Shown here in pieces: positions 43,656 through 53,147 of a DNA stretch of 64,000 bases. The DNA comes from Cupriavidus pauculus (GTDB lineage: Bacteria > Pseudomonadota > Gammaproteobacteria > Burkholderiales > Burkholderiaceae). The stretch covers positions 1 to 64,000 of the forward strand of contig NZ_PJRP01000004.1 in NCBI RefSeq assembly GCF_002858765.1, in the 5' to 3' direction. Every line of letters begins with the position of its first letter. Position 1 is the stretch's first letter. The notes beneath the pieces were generated by a model. The model ran no database searches, was not told the DNA's origin, and saw only the letters and a list, made by a program, of their open reading frames with translations. Both the position numbers and the translations under genes were made by a program.

Positions 43656-44489
43656 TCAGTCCAGCAGGTCGGGTTCGGCTGCCACCAGTCCCGCGTAGAG
43701 GCTTTCAAACGCGTGCAGCGACCCTTCGTTGCCACCGACCTGCGCATGAGTATGGCGGGCCGTGGCTTCGTCGATAGGCTGGGGCGTGCCGGCGGCCTCC
43801 GCCAGCAGTTGGGTATGGGCGGCGTTTTCGAGCGCGATATACCACCAGGCCGTGGCTTCGACGGTCGGTCCGGCAGTGAGGATGCCGTGGTTCTTCAGGA
43901 TCGCGCCCTTGTGCGTCTGGCCATTGCCCTTGTCTAGCGCGTGGGCAATCCGCTGGCCTTCGGAGGTGTCCACCACCATCCCCGTGAAGTCGTCGAATAG
44001 CACGTGGTCCTCGAAGAACGAGCAGGCGTCCTGCGTCAGCGGGTCGAGCCGGCGTCCGAGCGCGGACCACGCCTTGCCGTAGGTGGAATGCGTGTGTGCA
44101 GCCGCGACGATATGGGGATGGGCCTCATGGATCGCCGCGTGGATCGCGAAGGCCGCCTTGTTCAGCGGCCGGTGACCCACCACCGTTTCACCGTGCGCGT
44201 TCACCAGCAGTAGGTCCGATACGCGAATGCGCGAGAAATGCACCCCCAGCGGGTTGACCCAGAAGTGGTCCGGAAATTCCGGGTCACGTGCGGTAATGTG
44301 GCCGGCAAGACCCAGCGCGAAGCCTTGGCGCGCGAAAATGCGGAAAGCGCCCGCCAGGCGTTCCTGCCGATGACGGCGCTCCGCCTCGATGGTTGGTCGG
44401 GCAGGCAGGGGGTCAAACCAGAACTTCTGCTGCGGTTCGGTGTTGGGAGTGAACGCGCCCTGACGCTCAAGCGGCAATACGGTGCTCAT
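43656..44489 (-). CDS. Class II aldolase/adducin family protein
   Basis: 277 aa; the start at 44489 has GAAAGG upstream, and 44513 is an alternative. Zinc ligands are visible in AAHTHSTYG (two His) and LKNHGILTAG (third His), with a Tyr/Glu-rich C-terminal helix. Members are L-fuculose-phosphate aldolase-like lyases or decarboxylases, and many in proteobacteria have unknown substrates. It lies about 100 bases after the tauC-like permease and may be the catabolic partner of that transporter, since no tauD-like dioxygenase is present. Confidence 0.88.
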   Translation of the reverse strand: MSTVLPLERQGAFTPNTEPQQKFWFDPLPARPTIEAERRHRQERLAGAFRIFARQGFALGLAGHITARDPEFPDHFWVNPLGVHFSRIRVSDLLLVNAHGETVVGHRPLNKAAFAIHAAIHEAHPHIVAAAHTHSTYGKAWSALGRRLDPLTQDACSFFEDHVLFDDFTGMVVDTSEGQRIAHALDKGNGQTHKGAILKNHGILTAGPTVEATAWWYIALENAAHTQLLAEAAGTPQPIDEATARHTHAQVGGNEGSLHAFESLYAGLVAAEPDLLD

Positions 44490-44589
44490 GTCTGGCCTTT
44501 CGGGAGGGAACATCGCATGACCGTACGCCGCCCTGCCGCAAAACGGAACGAAGCATTCGGCACGAGGATATGACGCGGGTGCCGTGGGG

Positions 44590-45474
44590 CTATCGGTGCG
44601 TGTGCCAGGGAACCAGCCACCGCGCGAGTCGACGCATGGCCAGGTCGAACAGCCAGGCGATCGCCCCGATCAGCACGATACCCATCACAACCACATCGGT
44701 CCGCAGGAAATTCGACGCATTGAGCACGAGTTGGCCCAAACCAGCGGTGGCTGCCACCATCTCGGCGGCCACCAGTGTTGTCCAGCCGAAACCGATGGCA
44801 ATACGCAGACCGGTCAGGATCTCCGGCAATGCAGCCGGTAGCACGACGTGGCGGATCAACTGCCATTGTGTCGCGCCCATCGATTGGGCGGCGTGCAACT
44901 GCTCGGTCTGCACGCCGGCGACGCCAGCACGCGTGGCCAGTGCAATCGGCGCAAAGCACGCCAGGTAGATCAATAACAGCTTGGCCGTCTCGTCGATGCC
45001 GAACCAGATCACGATCAGCGGCAAATACGCGAGTGGCGGCAATGGCCGGTAGAACTCGAGGATGGGGTCGGCGATGCCGCGCGCCACCCGGCTCGTGCCC
45101 ATCAACAGGCCCATCGGGACCGCCGTGACGGCTGCGAGCAGGAAGGCGCCGAACACACGGGCCAGGCTCCATGCTACGTGCTGCCACAACAGCAGACCCC
45201 CTTGCACATTGCCGTCCCAGGCCTGAACGGCGGCACGCCAGACGGCCGAAGGCGGCGGCAGGAACAGCGCGGGAATCCACCCAGCGGCGGTGACTGCGAA
45301 CCAGATGGTCAGCAATGCGGCGATGGTGGTGACCGTGATGGCGCCAGTATTGCCGCTGCCCAGACGTGGCAGCACCTGGGCAGCGGGCACGGTGGCGTCG
45401 GCATCGACGGCGCTGCCGTTGGCAACATGCTGTAGCGGCACCACGGTGCGAACGGTGTCTTCGGCGTGGCTCAT
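44590..45474 (-). CDS. tauC: Taurine-type ABC permease, set 3
   Basis: 294 aa with about six helices. The N-terminal 40 residues are hydrophilic, followed by [21 protein letters not shown]. The ATPase-docking loop is [34 protein letters not shown] (given here as family signature; the key parts are GAT and P.ALP). It overlaps the ATPase gene by 4 bases. The TauC assignment follows from the TauA-like binding protein in the same run. Confidence 0.88.
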   Translation of the reverse strand: MSHAEDTVRTVVPLQHVANGSAVDADATVPAAQVLPRLGSGNTGAITVTTIAALLTIWFAVTAAGWIPALFLPPPSAVWRAAVQAWDGNVQGGLLLWQHVAWSLARVFGAFLLAAVTAVPMGLLMGTSRVARGIADPILEFYRPLPPLAYLPLIVIWFGIDETAKLLLIYLACFAPIALATRAGVAGVQTEQLHAAQSMGATQWQLIRHVVLPAALPEILTGLRIAIGFGWTTLVAAEMVAATAGLGQLVLNASNFLRTDVVVMGIVLIGAIAWLFDLAMRRLARWLVPWHTHR

Positions 45475-46298
45475 GCGGGTTGTCCGTGTATCAGTTGCAG
45501 CAGACGCTCGCGCCAGGCGATGAACTCCGGTGATGCCTTCACGGCCCGGGCATCCCCGGTTTCGAGGTATCGCTGGACAAAGGGCAGCGGAAATTCGTGC
45601 GTAATGCGGCCTGGGCCTGCCGACATCACGATCACACGGGTTCCGAGAAACAGCGCTTCTTCCACGCTGTGGGTGATGAAGAAGACTGTCTTCCCGGTGG
45701 CCGCCCAGACCTTGGCCAATACTTCCTGGACCGATTCGCGCGCGAGCGCATCGAGCGCACCCATCGGTTCGTCCATCAACAGCACGCGCGGGTCATTGGC
45801 CAGTGCGCGCGCGATACCCACGCGCTGTTGCATGCCACCCGACAGCTGATAGACAGGTGCAGTGGCGTGGCGCTCGAGGCCAACCAACCCCAGTTGATGC
45901 CGTGCGCGTGCGATGCGCTCGGACCTGGGCATGCCGCGAAACCTGAGTCCAAGCGCGACGTTGTCCTGCACATCGAGCCAGGGCATCAGCGCGTGCTTCT
46001 GGAATACGACACCCAGTCCCGGACCTGGGCCGACCACGGGCTCGCCGTCGAGCAGGATACTGCCGGCCGACGGGCGGACGAACCCGGCCAGGCAATTCAG
46101 CAGCGTCGTCTTGCCGCAACCAGAGGGCCCGAGCGCCACGACGAATTCGCCAGGCGCGATGGATAAGTTTACGCCGGACAGTGCCAGCGACCCGTGCGTT
46201 CCGGACGAAGCAAAGCGCACCGCCACGCGGTGCGCGTCGATGCGGCCACCCGTTCGGGGCACGGCATCGCCGGCTACGGCGCGATCTTGCGCACCCAT
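45471..46298 (-). CDS. tauB: Taurine-type ABC ATPase, set 3
   Basis: 275 aa. Walker [10 protein letters not shown], the signature LSGGMQQR, Walker [12 protein letters not shown] and [13 protein letters not shown], all as in TauB. The chosen ATG at 46298 lies inside the end of the tauA-like gene (25-base overlap); a GTG further in would give a more usual TauB length. About 24 extra residues precede the first strand. Confidence 0.9.
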   Translation of the reverse strand: MGAQDRAVAGDAVPRTGGRIDAHRVAVRFASSGTHGSLALSGVNLSIAPGEFVVALGPSGCGKTTLLNCLAGFVRPSAGSILLDGEPVVGPGPGLGVVFQKHALMPWLDVQDNVALGLRFRGMPRSERIARARHQLGLVGLERHATAPVYQLSGGMQQRVGIARALANDPRVLLMDEPMGALDALARESVQEVLAKVWAATGKTVFFITHSVEEALFLGTRVIVMSAGPGRITHEFPLPFVQRYLETGDARAVKASPEFIAWRERLLQLIHGQPA

Positions 46299-47269
46299 GT
46301 CGCATTGACGCCCGTGGCATAGTCGGGCAATACGGTCTGGATGGTGCCCTGACTCTTCAGGAAAGCTGCGGTGGCCGCCAGCGATTTCGCCGCGCCGCCC
46401 CCAAGCCATGCCGTCGAGGCCTGCTGCTGTGGGGTCGGAAAGTCATACAGGGCAAGGCTGGCCGGCACATCGGCGGCCTCGGCGCCCGACCACTTGGCCA
46501 CGGCCTTGACCTGTGGCGAATCCGCGGTCCAGGCGGCCTTGTTGGCGCGGTAGGCCGCGTCGGTGTCGGCGAGGATCTTCACGAACGACGTCAGGAACGC
46601 GTCATGGTCACGGGCGAACGTCTTGTTGACGACAATGCCGTCGAACGTGGCGTTGCCGGTCTCCTGCGCGATCTTGCCGGACGTGGTCAGCACGTGGCCG
46701 CTTTTCTTGGCCTTGGCCAGCACGGGGTCCCAGATGAATGTCGCGTCAATATCGCCGCGCTCCCACGCGGCAGCAATCTCGGGCGGGCGCATGTTGACGA
46801 TTTTCACATTGCGCGGATCGACCTTCGCCGTCTCCAGTGCCAGCAGCGTGTGGAAATGCGATGTGGATACGAACGGAACCGCCAGGCGCTTGCCCTTGAG
46901 GTCGGGCAACGACTTCACATCGCTGCCGTTACGCGTAACCAGCGCCTCGGCATCGTTGATATTGTCGAGAATCCAGAACAGTTCGATGCCCAGACCCTGC
47001 GAGAGCCCAGCGGCGATCGGCGCGGAGCCGGCTTCGCCGATCTGTACCGAGCCCGACGCCAGCGCACGAATGACATCGGCACCGCTGGCCAGCTTGCGGA
47101 ACGTGACCTTGTAGCCGGTTTGCTTCTCGATGGTCCGCGCGTCCTGCGCGTAGCGCCAGGGCACCACCATATCTTGGTACGCGATCACGACTTCCTTCGA
47201 TTGCGCGATGGCACCGCCTGCAACCAGCAGCGCGGCGCAGGCCATCATCGTCTTCAGCAAGCTCTTCAT
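46274..47269 (-). CDS. tauA: Taurine-binding periplasmic protein TauA-like, set 3
   Basis: 331 aa with a signal peptide ending GGAIAQ. It matches E. coli TauA in long stretches: [70 protein letters not shown] and the end motif TPQQQ. It binds taurine or a related alkanesulfonate and heads the tauABC-like operon. No taurine dioxygenase gene (tauD) follows; a class II aldolase does. Confidence 0.9.
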   Translation of the reverse strand: MKSLLKTMMACAALLVAGGAIAQSKEVVIAYQDMVVPWRYAQDARTIEKQTGYKVTFRKLASGADVIRALASGSVQIGEAGSAPIAAGLSQGLGIELFWILDNINDAEALVTRNGSDVKSLPDLKGKRLAVPFVSTSHFHTLLALETAKVDPRNVKIVNMRPPEIAAAWERGDIDATFIWDPVLAKAKKSGHVLTTSGKIAQETGNATFDGIVVNKTFARDHDAFLTSFVKILADTDAAYRANKAAWTADSPQVKAVAKWSGAEAADVPASLALYDFPTPQQQASTAWLGGGAAKSLAATAAFLKSQGTIQTVLPDYATGVNATWVRKIAP

Positions 47270-47500
47270 AGGCGTAGGGTCATGGCAGGAAGGAAGGCCA
47301 GTATAGGAAGCGTCGAGCGCGGCGCGAACGAAGCTTTTGGCCGATGCTTATCCAGTTTTCGCGGCGCCTGCCCGGCTGTTGACGAAGCTATGCATATCGA
47401 TATTGGCTTTCGTTCGCTCCCCGTCCACGAAGGGCTTCCTTATGCGCATCGGCCAGAAATCATGGCGGCGTCTTGGGCGATGGCGCCTGGCTTTATGCGG

Positions 47501-48148
47501 CTAGTGCGTGGCGCCGCCGACTTCCTTGAGATCGGTGGAGACTTCCAGCGTCGTGGCGACCATGACCTCGATGGCTGCGATCAGCGTGCCGACATCCATG
47601 CTTGGCGCACCAGGATGCGCAGCTGCCATCTGGGGCAGATACGGTACGTGAATGAAGCCGCCGCGCAGGGCAGGGCGCTCGGTCGCGATGTAATGCAGCA
47701 GCGAGTAGAAGATCGCATTGCAGTTGTAGGTGCCTGCAGACTGCGATACCGATGCGGGGATGCCCGACGCGCGCAGGCGGCTGACCAGCGCCTTGATCGG
47801 CAGCGCGGAGAAGTACGCGACAGGACCGCCGTCGATCACGGGCTCATCGACGGGTTGCCGGCCCGCGTTGTCCGGAATGCGCGCATCCACCACGTTGATC
47901 GCCACGCGCTCGACCGAGACGTCGGCGCGGCCCCCCGCTTGTCCCAGGCACAGGACGACGACCGGATCGACCTCCTTGATGGCATGCAGAAGCGCTTGCC
48001 TGACCTCGGCAATCACGCAGGGGAGCTGGCGTGCCACCACGCGTGCACCGCCAATCACGCGCCCGTCGACGGTGCGGGCCGATTCCCAGGAGGGATTCAG
48101 GGTTTCACCATCGAATGGCTCGATACCGGTGACAAGTACGGTCTGCAT
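47501..48148 (-). CDS. pcp: Pyrrolidone-carboxylate peptidase (pyroglutamyl peptidase I)
   Basis: 215 aa, the normal family length. It removes N-terminal pyroglutamate from peptides. The cysteine-peptidase triad is visible: Glu in VSVERVAINVVD, Cys in SAGTYNCNAIFY and His in GGFIHVPYLPQ; the N-terminus VLVTGIEPFDGETLNPSWE is typical. It is divergently placed from the LysR gene, with two palindromes between them. Confidence 0.95.
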   Translation of the reverse strand: MQTVLVTGIEPFDGETLNPSWESARTVDGRVIGGARVVARQLPCVIAEVRQALLHAIKEVDPVVVLCLGQAGGRADVSVERVAINVVDARIPDNAGRQPVDEPVIDGGPVAYFSALPIKALVSRLRASGIPASVSQSAGTYNCNAIFYSLLHYIATERPALRGGFIHVPYLPQMAAAHPGAPSMDVGTLIAAIEVMVATTLEVSTDLKEVGGATH

Positions 48149-48221
48149 GGGGCGCGGTCCGGAAGACGGACGGAGGAGAAGGGAGCGCCCATCGTACCGA
48201 CCCGGAAGAGATTCTTGAAAT

Positions 48222-48236
48222 GGATATTGAATATCC
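48222..48236. promoter_or_regulatory. Palindrome in the pcp-LysR divergent region
   Basis: GGATATT-G-AATATCC is a perfect 15-base palindrome that contains a T-N11-A LysR box. It lies 15 bases before the LysR start codon and 74 bases before pcp. A second palindrome is centred 20 bases further on. Confidence 0.6.
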
Positions 48237-48241
48237 GTTAA

Positions 48242-48256
48242 ATTCATGACATGAAT
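48242..48256. promoter_or_regulatory. Second palindrome, overlapping the LysR start codon
   Basis: ATTCATG-A-CATGAAT is a perfect 15-base palindrome whose right arm contains the ATG at 48251. Binding here would block LysR expression, consistent with autorepression, or the RNA could form a hairpin that hides the start. Confidence 0.5.
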
Positions 48257-49186
48257 CTTTCCCGCATCGACCTGAACCTTCTCGTGGCATTTGAAGCGCT
48301 GTATCAGACGCGTAGTGTCACGCTGGCCGGCAAGCGCCTGAACCGCGCCCAGCCGTCGGTGAGCAATGCATTGACCCGGCTGCGGGCGCTGTTTGGCGAC
48401 GAGCTGTTTGTGCGTAGCCAAGTGGGGATGGAGCCCACCGAGCTGGCGCACGCGATGATGCCGGGGATTTCGTCAGCGCTCGATCATGTTCGCCAGGCGG
48501 TCGGCCAGTCGGTCGCCTTCGACCCGGTCGAACCGGCCGGGCGCAGCTTCACCATCGCAGCGACCGACTACGCCGACATCGTCCTGCTGCCGCATGTCAT
48601 CGGTCGGCTGCGGCGACAGGCACCGGACATCGATCTGCGGGTCATGGCGCTCGACCGGGCGGCCATCTACGAGCAGCTCGATCAGGGCATGGTCGATGTT
48701 GCCATTGGCGGACACCTGTCCGCGCCGAAGCGCATGGTGCAAACGAAGCTGTACGAGGAAGACTTTGTCTGCATCGCCGGTCGTTCGCATCCGCAACTCG
48801 GCGCGCGCAGCCGGCGGCGCAGCATTGACCTTGCGACGTATCTGCAACTGCCTCATGCGCTGTTTGCACCCGGCGATAGCGGATCACGACGCGGGGTCAT
48901 TGACGGCAGGCTGGACAAGCTCGGTTGGCAACGGCGTGTCGCGGCGACGTTCTCGCACATTGTGGCTTTGCCGTTGGCGGTTGCGCACAGCGACCTGGTG
49001 GCGACCGTCGCCAGGCGGGTGGCGAAACGGCTGGCCTCCTCCGACGTCCAGATCCTTGAAGTCCCGGACGAACTGGCCGATACCGCCTTTGACATCGAAC
49101 TCATTCACAACCGGCGCACCCACGCCGATGCCGCCGCTGTGTGGCTCAGGCAGGAGATTCAGTCCGCGGTCAGCGACATGCCTTGA
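48251..49186 (+). CDS. LysR-family regulator (NodD/NahR-like subgroup)
   Basis: 311 aa. The N-terminal winged helix (MNLSRIDLNLLVAFEALYQT, LAGKRLNRAQPSVSNALTRL, RALFGDELFVRS) is followed by an effector-binding domain. The subgroup is recognised by the phrase DLNLLVAFEAL and by the TDYADIVLLPHVIGRLR stretch. It is divergent from pcp with the palindromes in between, so it probably regulates pcp and itself. Its last 20 codons recur in degenerate form at 50558-50618. Confidence 0.92.
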   Translation: MNLSRIDLNLLVAFEALYQTRSVTLAGKRLNRAQPSVSNALTRLRALFGDELFVRSQVGMEPTELAHAMMPGISSALDHVRQAVGQSVAFDPVEPAGRSFTIAATDYADIVLLPHVIGRLRRQAPDIDLRVMALDRAAIYEQLDQGMVDVAIGGHLSAPKRMVQTKLYEEDFVCIAGRSHPQLGARSRRRSIDLATYLQLPHALFAPGDSGSRRGVIDGRLDKLGWQRRVAATFSHIVALPLAVAHSDLVATVARRVAKRLASSDVQILEVPDELADTAFDIELIHNRRTHADAAAVWLRQEIQSAVSDMP

Positions 49187-49275
49187 AGCCGGGGTTGCCA
49201 GCGTCAGCGGTCTCCCACAACGCGCGTTTCTCGCATCTTGCGAATAGGTCTTAGCTTCCGGCCGGGTGGCGTGAA

Positions 49276-49854
49276 CTACTGTTCCTTCGTGGGCTGTTTG
49301 GCCCGGCGCTGGCCGACGGGATCCTGGTCCAGAAATGCCGCCAGTTCTGGATCCCGGTTCTTCACGTCCGCCGCCCCGTCGTCGACTCCACGGAAGTAAC
49401 CCCTGCACATGTTGGCGCCGCCGTCCTTTGGGTCAGCCTCCTGCGCCTTCCGGAACCCGAGAATCAACGCGTCCGAATTCGCCTTGATGAGTTCTTCAAC
49501 ATCCTGGGTCGTGATCTTCTTTAGTGCCCGCTTTTGCGGAGAGTCGGGTGGCGCAGCGATGTATTTCTGGATCTCCTTGCGGTAATAACTCGACAAGATC
49601 AGATACGTCGCGTTGCGCTCCTTCCAACTCAGAAGCGCGGCTGTCGCCGGGCCGCCGGCGGCCGGCCCGAGGGTCACGCAGTAGTCGACGATGGATTGCA
49701 AGATCTTCTCGGAGCTATATGGGCCGGACGCGGCGGCACCAACCAGTTCGGCCTTCGATTCGTAGTGCACTCGGGTCTGCGCAACCGTTACCCCCGCCAT
49801 CATCAGTGCCAGGCTCACGGGCAGGGCTAGGCGAAGCGTTCGACGTCCGTTCAT
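49276..49854 (-). CDS. Secreted protein, paralog A of a tandem pair
   Basis: 192 aa with a signal peptide (LRLALPVSLALMMAGVTVAQ). It shares with its upstream neighbour an early HYESKAELV, a first Cys in VDYCVTLG, a second Cys in NMCRGYFRG and the near-identical tail RDPELAAFLDQD. The two Cys probably form a disulfide in the periplasm. Its start overlaps the stop of paralog B by 4 bases. Family unknown; it looks helical and charged. Confidence 0.82.
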   Translation of the reverse strand: MNGRRTLRLALPVSLALMMAGVTVAQTRVHYESKAELVGAAASGPYSSEKILQSIVDYCVTLGPAAGGPATAALLSWKERNATYLILSSYYRKEIQKYIAAPPDSPQKRALKKITTQDVEELIKANSDALILGFRKAQEADPKDGGANMCRGYFRGVDDGAADVKNRDPELAAFLDQDPVGQRRAKQPTKEQ

Positions 49855-50417
49855 CGCGCAGTCTCCTTTGGAATCCCTTCGTCCAGGAACGCAGCAAGCT
49901 CCGGGTCGCGTTGCCGGATATCGCTATCGCCACTGGCGACCCGTTTGAAGTAACTGAGGCAAACCTCTTCGCCGGCCCGGGCGCCCTGCTGTGCCCGGGC
50001 CTCCTCGATATAGCGGATCTGCTGGTCGGCAATCGTCTTGGCCGTGTTCGGTGTTCCGTTCAGGATTTTTCGGTAGCTCTTGCGGGACGCTTCGTCCTCT
50101 GCGTGGGCGGCATCGTGTTCGAGGCGCCCGACGTAATAGGTAGCGACCGCTATCTGGGGGCCGTTGCGTACCCGCCATTCGTTCATGGTCACGTTGACCG
50201 TTCTGGCTGTCGGCCCACCGTACTCAGCGCAGTAGGTCGCGACCTGCATCAATGTCATCTCGTCCAGGCGCGGGCTAAGAGCGGCCACAACTTCAAGTTC
50301 GCGGCGGCTATGGTAGTGAGGTTTGGTGTCCGGGCGAGTCTGTGCAGATGCAAGCCCTGCGCTCCACAGCAGCAGGGGCACTCCGATCAATCCTAGGTAT
50401 TTGGCGCTTTGGCGCAT
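49851..50417 (-). CDS. Secreted protein, paralog B of a tandem pair
   Basis: 188 aa, start at 50417. Signal peptide KYLGLIGVPLLLWSAGLASA. It aligns with paralog A over its whole length (HYHSRRELE, ATYCAEYGG, EVCLSYFKR, RDPELAAFLDE) while most other residues differ, so the duplication is old. It is the first gene of the pair. Function unknown. Confidence 0.82.
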   Translation of the reverse strand: MRQSAKYLGLIGVPLLLWSAGLASAQTRPDTKPHYHSRRELEVVAALSPRLDEMTLMQVATYCAEYGGPTARTVNVTMNEWRVRNGPQIAVATYYVGRLEHDAAHAEDEASRKSYRKILNGTPNTAKTIADQQIRYIEEARAQQGARAGEEVCLSYFKRVASGDSDIRQRDPELAAFLDEGIPKETAR

Positions 50418-50959
50418 TGCTATTGGCTCCCTTCGGCGCGAAATGGTATCGCAAGGGATGTCGGCACGCGACGTTCTATCCTGAAGTGGGGGACGGGCGT
50501 GAGCGCGGCGCCATGAAACCGTGGAGCAGCAAATATAGGCGAGTAAAACCGCTGGGTCACAACCGGCGCAGCCGGGCCGACGCCGCCGCCGTGTGGCTGA
50601 GGCAGGAGATTCAATCCCCAATGATGCCATTTCCTGCGCGACGCGGGCGGGCACCATCGGTACGACGAGAAACATCGTCGATGGGCTCCGAAATGAAGCA
50701 GCGGATGGCCCCCCGATCTAACCGATGTGGTCTTTTCTTCAGGATTGATTGAATGCGGCGAACACTCCGAGCCTGTATCACATTCATCGTTCTCAACGAA
50801 TTTTGATCCGTGAAATCGCTTGCCGAGACGCCGGTGTCGTCCTTCGGCTTCGCCCCCCTGCGGATGAAATATGAAGGCCGCCTTAACGTTGCTCAAGGCC
50901 TCCTTCTTTAGGCGCTTATTTAATGTCTTGAGTCCTCATCGTTTTGGTCATCCTATTCC
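50418..50959. other. Intergenic region with LysR tail fragment
   Basis: 540 bases between the paralog pair and the DUF3562-like gene. The only recognisable content is a degraded copy of the LysR 3' end (see 50558-50618). Otherwise I see nothing that codes. Confidence 0.6.
50558..50618 (+). pseudogene. Remnant of a LysR gene 3' end
   Basis: This 61-base stretch matches the end of the LysR gene at 49106-49166 at most positions; translated, HNRRSRADAAAVWLRQEIQS corresponds to HNRRTHADAAAVWLRQEIQS. The sequence before and after it does not match, and the frame has no HTH or start. It is a leftover of a duplication or of recombination that brought in the tandem paralog pair. Confidence 0.75.
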
Positions 50960-51229
50960 TCAGGCCGTGTGTTGCCTGCGGCGCAACGCTTTCGTGACCC
51001 GACGTTCGGTCAGTATCAGCAAGTAATCGGGAATCGTGGCGTCGACAAGGAACTCGTCCCAGACGTTCCAAAAGATCCAGGCGACCCTTTCCCTTGGCGC
51101 GTTGTATTGCGCAGCAATACGCGAGATGGCGACCTCACCTGCAGGGGGATGTCCATGCGTTGTCGCAGGCGCTTCCGACGCCGGACGGGACGCGGATCGT
51201 CGCTCTTCCTCTTTCAAGACTTGTTCCAT
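50960..51229 (-). CDS. Small DUF3562-like protein
   Basis: 89 aa starting at the ATG at 51229, preceded by GGAGGAG at 7 bases. The C-terminal half (VAISRIAAQYNAPRERVAWIF, VDATIPDYLLILTERRVTKAL) fits the DUF3562 pattern of small Burkholderiaceae proteins (about 60 residues, ending in an ARRV-type motif). The first 35 residues are charged and low in complexity. Cytoplasmic; function unknown. Confidence 0.72.
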   Translation of the reverse strand: MEQVLKEEERRSASRPASEAPATTHGHPPAGEVAISRIAAQYNAPRERVAWIFWNVWDEFLVDATIPDYLLILTERRVTKALRRRQHTA

Positions 51230-51507
51230 CCTGCTGCTCCTCCGCATAGACTTCCTCGCATGATAGGCACGGCTCACGAGGTTCAGTCGACGCGTTATGT
51301 GAAACCTTGAGACATGTCAAAGCCTATGCAACGGTCTCAGTCTAGGGTCGATTGGCGTGGGCGCGCGAATGATTCTTAGCTTGGATGCGCGCATCACGTG
51401 TACGACGCGCAGTTCCAGAGGTGAGTGCGATCAAGGTGCTGGGTTGACCGAGCGCTTGAGTCTACGCCGAACTCGGACGTTTATGGTGCCACCGCGAGGA
51501 GTGAGCC

Positions 51508-52803
51508 ATGCCGGAAGATCGTTTTGGGTTGAACCTGTCTACGACGTCGAACGCGGCGCGCGATGCGTACGTTGCCGGCGTTGACAGTGTGATGGCAGGT
51601 GTGGCCGGCTATCGGGAGCACCTGGCGGAATCCCTGAGGCACGACCCGTCCTTTGCGCTCGCAACGATAGCGCTGGCGCGAGGCCGTTTTCTTGATGGCG
51701 AAATCGCGGTGGGTCGTGAGCTTGCGGCGGCTGCGCGCGATCAGGTGGCCCGCCACTCGCCTCGGGAACGGAGCCACGTCAACGTGCTGGCGCTTAGTAT
51801 CGAGGGAAAACCCGGGGAGGCGATGCGAGCCATGCACGAACACGTGGAGAACTGGCCGCGCGATGGCATGGTGGTTGCCCCGGCCACCAGCGTGTTTGGC
51901 CTGTATGGGTTCAGCGGCGATCCGGATCACGAGGAAAAGCTGTATCAGTTTCTGTCGTCGCTTGCATCCGCATATGGGCATGACTGGTGGTTCGATGCAG
52001 TCCTGGGCTTTGCCGCTTGCGAAACCGGACGGCTGGACGAAGCATGGACGCTGTTGAACCGCGCACTTGCGGCCAATCCTCGCCATGCACATGCCGCCCA
52101 CTTTCGTGCACATGTCATGTACGAGCGGGGTGAATCGGCCGCAATCCTTGAGTTTCTCGACGCATGGCTGCCCGACCACGATCCGCGCAGCCTGACGCAT
52201 TGCCACATCTCATGGCATGTTGCCCTGGCGGCGCTGGCTCTGGGCAAACTCGACCGGGCGTGGGACGCCTACCGACGCGGCGTGCGCCCAGGCGCGGCAT
52301 GGGGCCCGCCCATCAATGTGGTGACAGATGGCGTGTCCTTTCTCTGGCGGGCGGAACTGGCGGGGTCGCCGCGTGACGAGGATGCATGGCGCGAGCTTCA
52401 CGCACACGCCTTGCGTTGCTACCCGAAGGCGGGGCTGGGCTACGCAGACGCCCACGCACTTATTGCCTGTGTCGTATCGGAAGACATTGCATCACTGCAA
52501 GGGCGGATTGCCGAGATAAGTGAGCGTCTGGAGGCGCAAAGTTACCCGGCGGGAGAATCCGTCACCCGCATTGCGGAAGGATTTGCCGCGTATGCCGCCG
52601 GAGATTGGGACGCGGCCATTCACGCTCTCCAGGCCGCCTGGCCGCTCACAGTGCGCATTGGGGGAAGTCGCGCCCAGCGGGATCTCGTCGCGCTGACGCT
52701 GGTTGCCGCCTATCTCAAAGCCGGACGGCCTGACGCAGCTCGGACGATGATTGAGAAACAGCAAGACAGAAGCATGGCGATTGTGGTGGATGGGTACAGT
52801 TGA
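51508..52803 (+). CDS. TTC38-like tetratricopeptide-type protein
   Basis: 431 aa, start with AGGAG 6 bases before. Helical repeat architecture throughout. The stretch RAMHEHVENWPRDGMVVAP, then VFGLYGFSGD, HDWWFDAVLGFA, NPRHAHAAHFRAHVMYERGE and LTHCHISWHVALAALALG resembles the TTC38 family (which has WATHTVAHV and CHNYWHWALY at matching places). No signal peptide. The substrate or partner is unknown; in bacteria such genes often stand alone, as here. Confidence 0.85.
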   Translation: MPEDRFGLNLSTTSNAARDAYVAGVDSVMAGVAGYREHLAESLRHDPSFALATIALARGRFLDGEIAVGRELAAAARDQVARHSPRERSHVNVLALSIEGKPGEAMRAMHEHVENWPRDGMVVAPATSVFGLYGFSGDPDHEEKLYQFLSSLASAYGHDWWFDAVLGFAACETGRLDEAWTLLNRALAANPRHAHAAHFRAHVMYERGESAAILEFLDAWLPDHDPRSLTHCHISWHVALAALALGKLDRAWDAYRRGVRPGAAWGPPINVVTDGVSFLWRAELAGSPRDEDAWRELHAHALRCYPKAGLGYADAHALIACVVSEDIASLQGRIAEISERLEAQSYPAGESVTRIAEGFAAYAAGDWDAAIHALQAAWPLTVRIGGSRAQRDLVALTLVAAYLKAGRPDAARTMIEKQQDRSMAIVVDGYS

Positions 52804-52883
52804 CGACCCATTTGGGGGCAGTGATCGTCAGTCTAAGCACTTCGCGACTAGATCAAGTGTGCACTCCGTATCGGGAGAGGTAG

Positions 52884-53123
52884 ATGGCAACGTATGAACG
52901 CGGCGGCATATTCGTCGTGAGCAGTGTGGAAGAGAGCACCGGTGGCAGGTACCGGGGGCAGCTCACGATCGATACTGACGGTGGTACCTGGCTTTTCAGT
53001 TGCGCCAAGTTTCGCAACACTCCACTTGATGCGCGTGCCGATGCTGATGCGGATGTGGAGTACGCATATCGGAAATTTCTGGCAGATCCGCTCGGTGCCC
53101 AGCGGCCCTGCAATCTTCATTGA
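52884..53123 (+). CDS. Small hypothetical protein
   Basis: 79 aa, start ATG with GGGAGAGG 5 bases upstream, a convincing ribosome site. The sequence looks like a beta-rich single domain (GGIFVVSSVEESTGGRYRGQ, TIDTDGGTWLFSCAKF) followed by a helix (ADVEYAYRKFLAD). I do not recognise it. Starts 80 bases after the TTC38-like gene. Confidence 0.65.
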   Translation: MATYERGGIFVVSSVEESTGGRYRGQLTIDTDGGTWLFSCAKFRNTPLDARADADADVEYAYRKFLADPLGAQRPCNLH

Positions 53124-53147
53124 TACTATTCAGTTGGCCATCGGGCC

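Noticed and set aside
46181..48241. A 686-codon plus-strand open frame
   Set aside because: It runs antisense across the tauA-like, tauB-like and pcp genes and has no family features; those three minus-strand genes have full motifs.
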